A program made the position numbers and the translations under genes. A DNA stretch of 64,000 nucleotides from Symbiodinium natans (Eukaryota; Sar; Dinophyceae; Suessiales; Symbiodiniaceae): contig CAJNDS010002123.1 in NCBI GenBank assembly GCA_905221605.1, positions 590,001 through 654,000 of the forward strand, given 5' to 3'. The stretch's first letter is position 1, and every line of letters starts with the position of its first letter. The notes below the pieces were generated by a model that saw only the letters and a list, made by a program, of their open reading frames with translations, was not told the DNA's origin and did not search any database. Below are positions 32,639-42,804 of the stretch, in pieces.

Positions 32639-33868
32639 TCAAATGCGGTCGCAAGTTGGAATCCTAGCACCTTCAGGAATCCACTGGGGCGGAAGTGGAA
32701 ATGACATTGTTCTAATATCCAGGCTGTACAAGGACTCTTGCGCCTTTCGCACCTCCGATTCGTCAAGGATTGGGCCGCAGCTCTTCCTGCCAGAGTAAAG
32801 CAAGTCTCCGAGATCAAGTGGTCGGGTCTGAATATGGCCGCCGTACTCTCCACCGTGCCACCCAGCCTGGGGCGGAACTGTGCAGGAGGAAAATGCGACA
32901 TGGCCAAAATTGTAGCCTCCATCGTCAAAGTGACACCAGAAAGGCTCTTGTCGGGCTTTGGCAGTTTCTCTCACGCTATCCTCAAACATCTCCATCGATT
33001 TAACGAGATCTGCTGTCGCCTCCTCTAACCGCATTGTGGCGTCAGGACCCACATAGCAGATCCGACTCCTCTGCGTCTCCCGCCGAACGTAGAGTTCTCC
33101 AGTGCCAGGTTCTCCATCAGCGACCATGACAGCATCTTCAGGACGAATTACCGCACCCATCTCCCCTAAGAGCCTGCAACAGCGGTGGCGACGATACATT
33201 GTACCTTCTACGGTCGCCTGCAAGAGAACTTTTCCTAAGGAAGCCTTGCACATTCCAGAATCTGTAATGGCTTTGGACAAAAACTCGGGCTGGTCCTTTC
33301 TCAAGATGGCCAGCAGAGTCTGCTCATTTGCAGAAAGATCCTCGCTCCAGGCGGGCGTCGTGGCAGTACGGAAGAAGGTCGCCAGGCAGCTGAAGGCCCG
33401 CCTCTCTTTCACGGGCAAGAAGAAGCAGATGGCCAGAGTTGCAATCTTGGGGACATCCCTCCCCAAAATTGCCCGGAGAAAGGCGGAAACCTCAAGATGG
33501 CATGCTGCAATGTTGCGTTCCTGTGGAGGACTGGCACCTTCGGTAGGCGAAGAATCTGCTCGAAAGGGCGTAATGCATGGAGCATTCGGTGCATCCACGC
33601 GAAAGTACACCCTGCGTGGTGAGTGACGCTCTGGGTTGCAGACGAGATCGTCTGGATTCATTGCCCTCAAGTCATCATCCCACAAAGCTTCTTGCCAAAG
33701 CCTACCAAAGTTGTCCATCATCTGGTGGCTTCCTTGCCTATTGAAAGAGATGACATGAGAACGCGAGCACTCGACTCCTCCGTTGTAGTCATCACGGGCG
33801 GCCATGTGTGACAACTGTTCTCCAACTATGTGATAACTGCCTTGCTTGGGCAATAAAAACAAGAACAA
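32639..33868 (-). CDS. Intronless 409-residue open reading frame, unrecognised protein
   Basis: The longest open frame in the window, with no telomere-type array inside it. The first methionine is at 33868 (MFLFLLPKQGSYHIVG); a second at residue 22 (MAARDDYNGGVECSRSH) is an equally good start, because the first 20 residues are hydrophobic but not a clear signal peptide. Visible stretches include FGRLWQEALWDDDLRAMNP, a hydrophobic helix around LATLAICFFLPVKE, a cysteine/arginine stretch (MYRRHRCCRLLGEMGAV), a helix EEATADLVKSMEMFEDSV, and WCHFDDGGYNFGHVAFSS. I recognise no catalytic motif or family. Its lack of introns contrasts with the tiny exons around it, so it may be a retrocopy, a nested gene in an intron, or part of a mobile element. 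Confidence 0.6.
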   Translation of the reverse strand: MFLFLLPKQGSYHIVGEQLSHMAARDDYNGGVECSRSHVISFNRQGSHQMMDNFGRLWQEALWDDDLRAMNPDDLVCNPERHSPRRVYFRVDAPNAPCITPFRADSSPTEGASPPQERNIAACHLEVSAFLRAILGRDVPKIATLAICFFLPVKERRAFSCLATFFRTATTPAWSEDLSANEQTLLAILRKDQPEFLSKAITDSGMCKASLGKVLLQATVEGTMYRRHRCCRLLGEMGAVIRPEDAVMVADGEPGTGELYVRRETQRSRICYVGPDATMRLEEATADLVKSMEMFEDSVRETAKARQEPFWCHFDDGGYNFGHVAFSSCTVPPQAGWHGGEYGGHIQTRPLDLGDLLYSGRKSCGPILDESEVRKAQESLYSLDIRTMSFPLPPQWIPEGARIPTCDRI

Positions 33869-34391
33869 TAGTAACAGCAGCTACACCTTACCCTGACCCT
33901 CACCGAAAAAACCGGCAACCCTAAACCTCAAACCCCTGAAGCCTTTCATCTTCGTCACACCTGTTTTGTTTTTAGTAGGGCCCTTGACTGAGCAGGTTCA
34001 GAATTCCTTGCTGAGCGCGCATCTTGTCTTGGAACCCTAAACCTATAGGGTTTCGGGTTTAGGGTTTAGGGTTTAGGGTTTAGGGCCATATACTATACAC
34101 CCATATAGCCACATAAGCCTGAACCCGTGTAAGCCAGAACGCACACGCACACGCACACGCACACGTACACGGACACGCACACACGCGCAGAAAAAAAACC
34201 CACAGGCAGGCGGGCGCTGCACAAAGTCAAAGCCCCTCAGAAGCAACAGGGGCATGTCCCAAAACCGAGATCCACCCCTGTAGGGTTTTGGATTTAGGGT
34301 TTCAGGCTTAGGGAAGGACCCCTTAAACCCTAAACCCTAAACCCTAAACCCTTAACCCTTAAACCCCAAATCAACCTCTGAACCCCTAAAA

Positions 34392-34490
34392 GTCCAGGTA
34401 CCTCACTATTACGGTGCTTGGGCCCTAAAGTCCCTAGAGGGGAGGTACTTTAAGGCCCGAGTATTCCATATTCAGATACATGGACCCTTA
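34392..34490. mobile_element. MITE family B copy
   Basis: Left end AGGTACCTCACTATTA (reversed family B), interior TTGGGCCCTAAAGTCCC and TACTTTAAGGCCCGAG, right end AGATACATGGACCCTTA. Confidence 0.8.
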
Positions 34491-34612
34491 GGGGACCCTA
34501 AACCCTCCACCCTAAACCCTAAACCCCAAACCCTAAACCCCAAACCCTAAACCCTAAACCCTAAACCCTAAACCCTGACCCTTAGGGAACATCAACGTCG
34601 TCCCCCCCGCGC

Positions 34613-34660
34613 CTCGACTGGGGGTGGCTTGGGCCTACTCGGCCAACCTCACTTCGGCCA
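34613..34660 (-). CDS. 48-bp exon candidate, phase 2
   Basis: CCTAAAAG acceptor (contributed by the array), TCGAG|GCGCGG donor, 48 bp. Read in phase 2 it gives GRSEVGRVGPSHPQS; phase 0 hits a stop, so it would need a neighbour with matching phase. Flank orientation fits. Confidence 0.35.
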
Positions 34661-35059
34661 CTTTTAGGGTTTAGGGTTTAGGGTTTAGGGTTCCAGGGTC
34701 CTAGGCCTTATTTGGGCATTTTGAGGTTTAGGGTCTTTTGGGGTCTTCTTGGAGTTTGTTTTTTGTTGTTTTTTACTTTTAGGGATTTTTGGGGTACTTG
34801 GGTGTAAGGCCTGGACCCTAAGCCCTAAACGCTAAACCCTATACCCTGACCCTCAACCCTAAACCTAAACCCTAAACCCTAAACCCTGAACCCTAAAACC
34901 TAAACCCTAAATCCGAAACCGTAATACCCTGACCCTCAACCCTAAACCGTTGGGTTTTGAGGGTTTTGGGGATGTATGGTTTTGGGATGTAGGTCTCGCC
35001 ACTCTCTGCACTCTGCACTCCAACACATGGCTAAAAGACAGGAAGGGCATCAAGGGGTT

Positions 35060-35165
35060 CAGGGTCTAGGGTTTAGGGTTTAGGGTTAGGGTTTAGGGTT
35101 TAGGGTTTAGGGTTTAGGGTTTAGGGTTTAGGGTTTAGGGTTTAGGGTTTAGGGTTCAGGGTTCA
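35060..35165. repeat. TTTAGGG array
   Basis: About 15 units with one deletion (TTAGGG) near 35086 and GGGTTCA variants at its right end. Confidence 0.95.
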
Positions 35166-35294
35166 GGGTTGAGGGGGAGCAGGTCCTCTGCATAAGCCTC
35201 AGCCAGGGCCTTTCTGCTCTTCGGCCAGCGATTTTGGGCCCCGAGGGCCTCCAACTGAACATGACTGGTGCTTGAGGGGAGGAGTGGTTCCCGA

Positions 35295-35393
35295 AGGGTC
35301 CATGTACCGAAATAGGGAATTCTTGGGCCTTAAAGTACTTCCTTTCTAGGGACTTTGGGGCCCAGGTATACAATAATAAGGTACATGGACCCT
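35295..35393. mobile_element. MITE family B copy
   Basis: Ends AGGGTCCATGTACC and AAGGTACATGGACCC, interior CTTAAAGTACTTCCTTTC and GACTTTGGGGCCCAGG. Uninterrupted and close to the apparent consensus. Confidence 0.85.
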
Positions 35394-35902
35394 TAGGGGT
35401 TCAGATGAGGATTAAACAGGATCCAACCCTCCAACTCCCCCTCAAGAAGCAAGACCTCAAACAGCAAAAAGCAGCGCAAGTGCCACACCAACACCCTGAA
35501 CCCCAAAACCCTGAACCCTACAAGCCCCAAACTTATAAATCCTAAGCCCTGAACAAGAAGCTCTAAAAGCTATAGACCCTAAGCCCAAATAAACGCATCC
35601 AGCATCTCTCTTTTCCGGCCCAGGGACTAGATGGCTCTGCAGGCTGGGTGGCGGTCGCGTTCTTCAGAGCCTCTCCGGTCCGCACGGCAGTGTTCAGGGC
35701 GCCGGGTTCCAGGCTTCAGGGGGTTTAGGGTTTAGGGTTTAGGGTTTAGGGTTTCTTGGGATCAGTGGGTGAGGGTGTAGGGTTTAGAGATGTTCGGAGG
35801 GCTCACTTCGGATTTCGCAATCTTTGGGGGGTCCCGGAACCCCTGACCCCAGAAAGCTTAAAGACCTCAAAGGATGCTTGTGGTCTAAGGTCGAGGCAAA
35901 AA

Positions 35903-36055
35903 CTTGGTAGCCCAGCAACAATCTCATAGTAAGCCCTAAAGCCTAAGCCCTGAGCCCTGAGCCCTAAACCCTAACCCCTAGTAAGGGGGCCTTTTTTGGA
36001 TTGGTTACTCTATGAGGGGACCTAGAACGAAAAAAAAGGGTACTGGGCTGCCAAG
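35903..36055. mobile_element. MITE family D containing an array with a target-site duplication
   Basis: Ends CTTGGTAGCCCAGCAA and ACTGGGCTGCCAAG. Inside, TAGTAAG occurs at 35927-35933 and again at 35979-35985, bracketing about 45 bp of CCCTAAA-type units. The intact copy at 10431 has one such site (ATGATAAGGGC). Removing the array and one TAGTAAG restores the element, so this is an insertion with a 7-bp duplication. Confidence 0.85.
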
Positions 36056-37338
36056 AAAACCATTAAGGGCTTCAAAGTCTACACAATTCTGGTCGCTGAG
36101 CCCTTCAATGTGATGCCAAGATGAGTCAGGATTGTTGGCTTTAGGGTTCGGGGTGCAGGGTGCCCTAAACCCTAAACTCTAAACTCAAAGCAAACCAAGG
36201 CTTGGGATTTAAACCGTAAACCGTCAACCCCAACTCCAGGTTAGTGCACCTTGACCCCGAAATACCTAAATCCGTAAAAACCTGGGAGACAACAGGGCGC
36301 CCTTCTTGTCCCCACACAAAAGGAATACGGGTGCCGCTGGGCGTCCTCGTTGGAGAAAGCCGGGGTTTAGGCTCAGTTCAAGAACCTTCAGTTCCTCTAG
36401 AATCTAGAACATGATAGACTTACTTGCGCAGTATGCAAACCCTGTACAGGGCTCAGGGGTCTAGGGGTCTAGGATCTATGAGGCCTCATGCCACACACAC
36501 CCTTATAGACACGACTGCTGAGGAACCACCGGCACTCTTGTCATCAGCCATAAAACCCCCGAAGCACGGAATCCTGCACCCTAAGTCCTAAACCCAAAGC
36601 CCTGTAAACCCTAAACCCATGAATCCACAACCCCCCCCCCCCTCCCCCAAACAACAAATAACGAAACCCACAAACGCTAAACTCACCCTTCACCCTCAAC
36701 CCTCAACCCACAAACCCAACACCCTAAGCCCTAAACCCATCAACCTCAGACCCGCAGCGACCCTGAACCCCATAAACCCATAAACCCATCAACCCATCAA
36801 CCACCCTAAACCCTAAACCCCAGACCCACCCACCCCCATAAATCAAGGGACCGAAGGCGGGACCCTTGCAAGGGACCTTGGGGGTGGACCTTGGGTGTTT
36901 CCTTAGGGGGCTACTTGGGTATACAAGGGCTATATAAGGGGTATATCTAGGGGTTCTATGGGGGAGTAAGATTAAGGGTCCCTTCTAGGGGTCCCTCCTT
37001 GCACCCTTTAAATAAACCCGTCAACCCTGGGTCCACAAGCCCTCAACCATCAACAAGTATGAGCCTTAGACCCATGGGTTTAGGGTTTAGGGTTTAGGGT
37101 TTGACCCTAAATCCGATGAAAATCCGAAACCCATAAATCCAGAAGCCCTAGAGCCCTAACCCTGAACCTGAAAACCCCAAACTCCTAAGCCCCTAAACCC
37201 ATTAGCCCCAACCCGGGAGCCCTAAACCCTAAACCCTAACCCTAAACCCTAACCCCTAAACCCTAAACCCTAAACCCTAAACCCTAAACCCTGATCAACC
37301 CCCCCCCCCCCCCCCCCGGTGCTTCGTTGCGACCCGGC

Positions 37339-37383
37339 CTCCACGAAGCGCTTAGCAGCCTCGTGCCGCTTGGCGGCATCCTC
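37339..37383 (-). CDS. 45-bp coiled-coil exon
   Basis: Fifteen codons, EDAAKRHEAAKRFVE, phase 0, acceptor GAAGCAG, donor GAG|GCCGGG. It resembles the charged 16-residue modules at 57-64 kb (compare ARRHAEQAQAEHKREE). Its acceptor region is repeated twice to the right (see the separate entry). CCCTAAA on the left, TTTAGGG on the right. Confidence 0.65.
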
Positions 37384-37617
37384 CTGCTTCAGTGGTTGGG
37401 GGATTCAGAGGGTTTAGGGTCTAGGGTTCAGGGTTTAGGGTTTGGGGTTTAGGGTTTGAAGTTTGGGGTTAGGGGTTTAGGGGTTTAGGGGTCTGCGGTT
37501 TAGGGTTTAGGTTTCCCCTCCTGCTTCAGTGGTTCAGGGGTTTATTAGGCTTAGAGGGTTTAGGGGTTGGGGGTTTAGGGGCTTAGGGTTAGGCGGCATC
37601 CACCTGCTTCGGTGGTT
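37371..37617 (-). repeat. Exon-start and acceptor segment present three times
   Basis: The sequence around the acceptor of the 37339 exon (plus strand CCTCCTGCTTCAGTGGTT at 37380) recurs at 37517-37534 and, with GGCGGCATCCACC before it, at 37592-37617. The copies lie in the upstream intron and could act as decoy acceptors or be remnants of exon duplication. Confidence 0.75.
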
Positions 37618-38634
37618 CAGGGTTTTGGGGTTTATAGGGTTTAGGGGTTTAGGGTTTTGGGCTTCAGAGGTTTAGGGGGTTCAGGGTTTGTAGGGTTTTG
37701 GGTTTAGAGGGGTTCAACAGGTTCAGGGTTTATAGGAATTGGGGTTTCACAGTTGTTGGCCTGCGGAAGTTTATGAGTTTAGGGGGGGGGGGGGGGGGGG
37801 GGCTTGAGCTGTGAACTCCAACCACACACACGAATCGGTTTAGGGCTTAGGGTTTCGGATAATCAGGGTACCGGAAAAGACACAAGTTCAGCTAAGGTAC
37901 TTACTTCCTGCTGAGCAAAACCTGGGGTTCAGGGTTTATGGGGCCTAAACTTCCCAAACCCGCAAGTCCGGAACGACCAAACCAACCAAAAACTCCAAAA
38001 GCCCCCATCCCCAAAACTCCTGCCACCCTGTCTCCGGGCCTGTGCAACCAGACCCTGGAAGAACCTTGAAAAACTAGTTGCACTACGAACTGGGCACTGT
38101 AGAGATTCTCAACCTAGGATTGGGCACCCTGAACCCTAAACCAAGGTACTGGACACTGGAAGCAGAATCTGGGGGCTCAGGAGTACTCGGTGACATGTTC
38201 TCGCTTTATCTCGTCGCTGGGATTAGGGTTGAGGACTCCCGGGTTTGGAGTGCTGTGCGCGAACTCTGGCTATTTTCTTAAGGAGCTTGCAGGGGGCCTA
38301 TAGAGCCGAAACCCCAAACACGAAATCCCGACAAATCGCCTGTGATACGCAAGCCATCCCTACACCCCTGCAAACCCCAACACCCCTAAAACCCAAACAC
38401 CCCAAAACCCTAAAACCCCCAAACCCACAATCTAGGAGGAGAGGCCTCAGAACCCAGAAGGCTCTGCGGGCTGTAGGCGGCCTGGTATGAGGCTTCGGGT
38501 GTTGAGGGCTGCTTGGGGTTTCAGGGTTTCAGGGTCGTTTTGAAGGGGTTTACGGCTTAATGTTAACCTCATGTTTATCAATCCCCCCCCCCCCTCCTCA
38601 ATTGAGAAACCCCCAAGCCCACAACTCAATTTTC

Positions 38635-38674
<40 letters not shown>

Positions 38675-39876
38675 ACCGTTTAAGGAACCCCGGCCCGGGG
38701 CCCGATTTCTTTTTTCTACGGACCCTTTTGGGCAGGTCAGGGCTTTAATAAGGGTTCAACATTAGCGTGTCCGTCTAGGGCATCGGGTGTTCAGCTGTCG
38801 TTCACGAAAGCCGTCCATTTCAATCCACTGGCGACATGGGGCTTATGCGTCTTCGTTCGGGTGTAAACCCCAGAGCCCAATGCCCGGTAACCCCTCCAAC
38901 CCTAGACACTAAACCAGCCCAAGCCCAAAACCCCGAAACAATCCTAAACCCTGAGCTCGGACTCCTACGAGATTGTACTGTCTGTTCTCGCTTCCTTTCG
39001 TTTCTCGTTGTCGTTGTCTGTGTGTCTCTCGCTCTCTGTCGTTTCTCTCCCACTTTTCTGCTTTGCACGTGCAGGCCCTAAACCCTAAACCCTAAACCCT
39101 AAACCCTAAACTCTAAACCCTAAATCCTGACCAGCAAAGCTTGGGAGTCTAAGCTCGCAGCAGTCCCCGGTCTCCGAGGAGATCCCCCAAAACCCCCGAA
39201 CCAAACCCCCAAACCTGCGGCGGCGGTTTAGGGTTTAGGGTTTGGGGTTTAGGGTTTAGGGTTTAGGGTTTAGGGTTTGGGGTTTGGGGTTTGGGGTTTG
39301 GGGTTTGGGGTTTGGGGTTTGGGGTTTGGGGTTTGGGGTTCAGGGTTTAGGGCTAGGGTTTAGGGACAAAAGAGTCACAAAGAACACACGCAGAGACCGA
39401 AACCCGAGCCAGGCAAGGCCTGGCCTTCCCAGCCAGGGCGGCTGGGAGTGGAGGTGGCTCGCTCCTCACACCAGCAGGATCCCGAGAAGTGTAGGGTTTA
39501 GGGTTTAGGGTTTATAGGGTTTAGGGTTTAGGATATAGGGTTTAGAATATATAGGGTTTAGGGCTGATCGATCGAGGGTGTTGGGTGTAGGGTTGAGAGT
39601 TTAGGGTTGAGGTTCAGGGTTTAGTAAGGGTTCACAAAAGCCGCTAGCTTTGATGACCAATCTTAATTGTATTTATCATGTTGAGAAAAATTCAAAAACA
39701 CCCTTATTTCCTATCCGATGGGTCCAACCCCTGAGCCCCTGAAGTCCTAGAGCCCTCTTAAAAACCGTGTGAGCCGCACGACCGCTCTAAAATCCAATAG
39801 GCACCTATGAACCCTCTTGAAGTCCCCCAAACTTGCATCATCATGGAAAGAGATCTTTTGACGCCAAGCCGTGTAC
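37384..39876. other. Stretch without a firm exon
   Basis: G-rich telomere-type variants (37400-37700), G and C homopolymers (about 37785-37802 and 38637-38674), a stretch 38060-38560 with unremarkable open frames on both strands, and the GGGGTTT array at 39277-39338. The islands at 39130-39180 and 39385-39495 are open on both strands and I cannot choose. 39640-39800 holds nothing recognisable. Confidence 0.4.
39227..39345. repeat. TTTAGGG array passing into GGGGTTT
   Basis: Standard units at 39227-39276, then about nine perfect GGGGTTT heptamers (39277-39338). This is the complement-strand counterpart of the CCCCAAA block at 5973. Confidence 0.95.
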
Positions 39877-39960
39877 CTGCTTGACCCAGTGTTTCAAAGC
39901 TGGGGCCAGTTCGATGTCAGCAAGTTGGTGTTCGAAACCCAGCTGCAGCATTTGAGACAG
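39877..39960 (-). CDS. 84-bp exon with a canonical GT donor
   Basis: Twenty-eight codons, phase 0, from a TTACAAG acceptor to a CAG|GTACAC donor. The product opens LSQMLQLGFEHQLADIELAP and closes ALKHWVKQ. A second acceptor inside (ATGCTGCAG) would give 66 bp in the same phase. The amphipathic, balanced composition and the good donor make this a credible exon. No adjacent telomere-type array; a (GA)n repeat lies at 40068-40091. No family recognised. Confidence 0.6.
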
Positions 39961-40239
39961 CTTGTAAGTGCAGATTGGTGCACAGTGAGCACACATGCTC
40001 ATGTCCTGTCGATGTTCACTGTGCTCATGCCAAGCCACGTGTGCGTACATGCAAGTGGGCGTTTGGAAAGAGAGAGAGAGAGAGAGAGAGAGGCACAAAG
40101 AAAAAAAGACTAAACCCTAAACCCTAAACCCTAAACTCTCAACCCTAAACCCTAACCCTCAACCCTAAACCCTAAACTCAGCTGTAAATTCTAGATCCTA
40201 AGTCACCCAAAACAAAGTGGAACGCCCCCGCTGCCCTTC

Positions 40240-40286
40240 CTGAGAGCAGCTTCCCCACTTGCCGAGCCCGGCGCCGAAGTGGGCAC
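40240..40286 (-). CDS. Exon candidate, small and weak
   Basis: Acceptor CTGAGAG, donor CAG|GAAGGG (GA type), frame VPTSAPGSASGEAAL. The 47-bp length would end in phase 2. Flank orientation fits. Confidence 0.3.
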
Positions 40287-40935
40287 CTCTCAGGAATGCA
40301 GGGGCCAGTGTGTTTGGGCTTTAGGGTTTAGGGTTCAGGTTTTAGGGTTTAGGGTTTAGGTTTTAATAGGGTTTAGGGTTAAGTGTGTTTGGGGTGTGGG
40401 GGGGGGGGGGGCCTTCGGGCTGATAGAGGCTGTAGGGGTTTAGGGTTCAGGGTTAAAGTTTAGGGCTTGCGGCTCGGGTGGCTTGGGGTGGAAGACTACG
40501 TGTAGGGCTTCAGGGCTATTTAGGGTTGCTTCCCTGTATGTCTGGGAGGCGGAGGGGGCGGGGAGAAGGGCGTGGGGGCGCAGCGCAGCACAACGTGGGC
40601 GACTTCATTCCGAAATTCTCCCACGGAAGCCGTGAGAGCCCTAAACCCTAAACCCTAAACCCTAAACCCTAAACTCCTAAACCCCTAAAAGCTACTGCGA
40701 GCAAGAAAGCAACCTCCCTCCACAGTCTCCTGTGAGGCGGACAGGGGAGAAATCTCAAAAACGGCCTAGGGCTTAGGGTTTAGGTTTTTAGGGTTTAGGT
40801 TTTTAGGGTTTAGGCTTTTAGGGTTTAGGGTTTTTAGGGTTTTTAGGGATTTTAGGGATTTTAGGGTCACAGTTCTGGGGCGATCGTGGATCGCAAAGAA
40901 TGTATACAGCCGCACCGCTCCACCGACCGTGTACC

Positions 40936-41074
40936 ACCCTTATACTGACAGTCCTTCATAGGGATCATAATAGGGGGTACGAGAATGCCTATTAAGGACT
41001 GTTGCCCTAAACCCTAAACCCTAAACCCTAATCCCTACTAAGGACTGTTATTAGTATAAGGGGGTACATCCCAA
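40936..41074. mobile_element. MITE family C with an internal array and 16-bp duplication
   Basis: Ends GTACCACCCTTATACTGACA and GTATAAGGGGGTACATCCCA. Within it CCTATTAAGGACTGTT (40988-41003) is repeated as CCTACTAAGGACTGTT (41034-41049), one mismatch. The 30 bp between them are CCCTAAA units. The intact copies at 24795 and 29472 have this sequence once. Confidence 0.85.
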
Positions 41075-42765
41075 GGAAGCAGCATACCGCTGGGCAGCTC
41101 GCGGGACAGCCCGCCCCAAAAGCACGAGCCCAAACCATCCACCAAGTTTCTAGGGTTTAGGGCTTAGGGTTTAGCATTTAGGGTCAAACCCTTCAGTCTC
41201 AACTCCACCGGACGTACTTAATGAGGGCCTTTCAGAATGCCTTGGTGCAGATGGCATATGGTTGGGATTATATGCCACAGCATCCAAAAAAAAACAAACT
41301 CAAGAAGGGAGTCATACTCGGACCCCTAAGGACATACATACCCCTTTAGAGGTTCCCTTAATGGAATATACTCCGAATGTGGCCCTTACATTCCCTAGGG
41401 GATCTGTCAGAAGGGTCACCAAACCCCAGGGTACAACCCTGAAAGGAGCACTTCTTATAGAAGTCGCCCTAAACCCTAGCCCCGAACCCCGAACCCTAAA
41501 CCCTAAAAAGCCTTTAGAAGCCGCCGCCGCTCCCCCCCCCCCCCTCGGCATCCTAAAGTCAAAAAAAACTTGAAAACCGCAGGTTAGGGTTTAGGGTTTA
41601 GGGTTTGGGGTTTAGGGTTTGGGGTTTAGGGCTTCGGGTTTAAGGTTTGGGGCTTTCAAGCCCTTTGTGCAAGGGCGGCACGGCCGGCTCCGCCAGTTGC
41701 GTGGGCCAGGATTGGGCCTCTACCCGGCGCGCCAATTTTTGTGCTGTTTTGGGGATGTTTGGGTTTGGGGTTATAGGGTCTAGGGTTACGGTTTAGGGTG
41801 TAGGGTTTAGGGTGCAGGGTTTATAGGGTTTAGGGATGTTTAGGTTTAGCTTCTAGGGCTCAGGGTTTTTAGGGTTTAGGGTGCAGGGTTTGGGGTTTGG
41901 GTCTGGGCTCATTTGGGGACTTGTTTGGGCACTTTTGGCATTTAGGTTTTGTAGGGGGTTGAGGGTTTATAGGCTATTTAGGGTTTATAGGGCCTCAAAA
42001 TAGGATTTAGAGTTTATAGGGCCATAGGGCCTTAAACGGCTTGGGGCTCAGGGTGTTTAGGTCTTACAGGGCTCAAGGTTTCTACTGTGTTTGGGGTTTA
42101 GGGCTTGCAGGGTTTGGGGCTTGCAGGGTTAGAGTTACCAGGGATTTCGGGTTAGTGTAATGTAAACAAACCCGAAACCGAAAAACTGTAGGGGTAGGGC
42201 GGTTCCGGTTGGCTGTTCCGGGGATTTGGCGGGTTTAGGAGCTCATGGTCCTCGGGGGTTTAGGGGTTTGGGGTTTAGGGTTTAGGGCTTAGTGTTTAGG
42301 GTTTAGGCAAGTATCTACATGGAGTGTTGAAGGTGGCCCCTTGAGTTGCTCGCGGAGGGGCTGTGGAGTTTCCGGTTGTCTGGGCGTCCGTCGGCTAAAC
42401 CTTGAGAAATGTTCGGGGTCCAAAGCTGTGAGCGCATGTAAAACCCAAACCCTAAACCCTAGAGATCATAACTCCAAAGCGCAGAGCCTCTCTCAGAAAC
42501 ACCCAAGGCCCGAGCCTTAGGTAGATCCCCAACACAGAGCTGAATTTTATGATCTCTGTATCCAGAAAACACAAGCTGAAGGTCTCTTCCCTCTACCCCC
42601 CTAAACCCTGAAGCCTAAACCCTAAAAACCCTACACCCGAAACCCAAAACCACCTCAGATCTAAAATGAGCCCTGAACCCTAAAAACCCTAAACCCGAGA
42701 CCCAAAACCACCTCAGATCTAAAATGAGCCCATGGCCCAAGACCATTGCTCCGTGAGCGCCTGGC

Positions 42766-42804
42766 CTCTGGCCGGGCATCCCACCCCACGACGGCAACGG
42801 CGGC
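42766..42804 (-). CDS. 39-bp exon candidate
   Basis: Thirteen codons, AAVAVVGWDARPE, phase 0, acceptor GAAGAG, donor GAG|GCCAGG. The frame is open on both sides (EE before, ARRSRSNGLG after). CCCTAAA left, TTTAGGG right. Just to its left a short segment, ACCACCTCAGATCTAAAATG, occurs twice (near 42650 and 42709). Confidence 0.5.

Larger units (their letters stand above)
33869..37338. other. Intron-like stretch rich in small elements
   Basis: Arrays at 34060-34083, 34320-34350, 34500-34575, 34665-34692 and 35060-35165; two family B elements (34392, 35295); the split family D element (35903); weak islands at 34613-34660 and 35645-35715 (minus ALNTAVRTGEALKNATATQ); and a (CGCACA)n stretch at 34139-34190. 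36060-37280 carries mainly scattered single units and a C17 run, with no coding signal. Confidence 0.45.
39961..42765. other. Intron-like stretch
   Basis: Arrays in both orientations, the family C element with an internal duplication (40936), a G12 run near 40400, weak minus islands at 40240-40286 (VPTSAPGSASGEAALR, CTGAGAG acceptor), 40690-40750 and 41660-41735 (RVEAQSWPTQLAEPAV). G-rich degenerate units fill 41740-42330. No firm gene. Confidence 0.45.

Noticed and set aside
40545-40640. Island reading SVGEFRNEVAHVVLRCAPTP on the minus strand
   Set aside because: Attractive frame, but both flanks have the orientation opposite to supported exons and the plus strand is open as well. Left uncalled.
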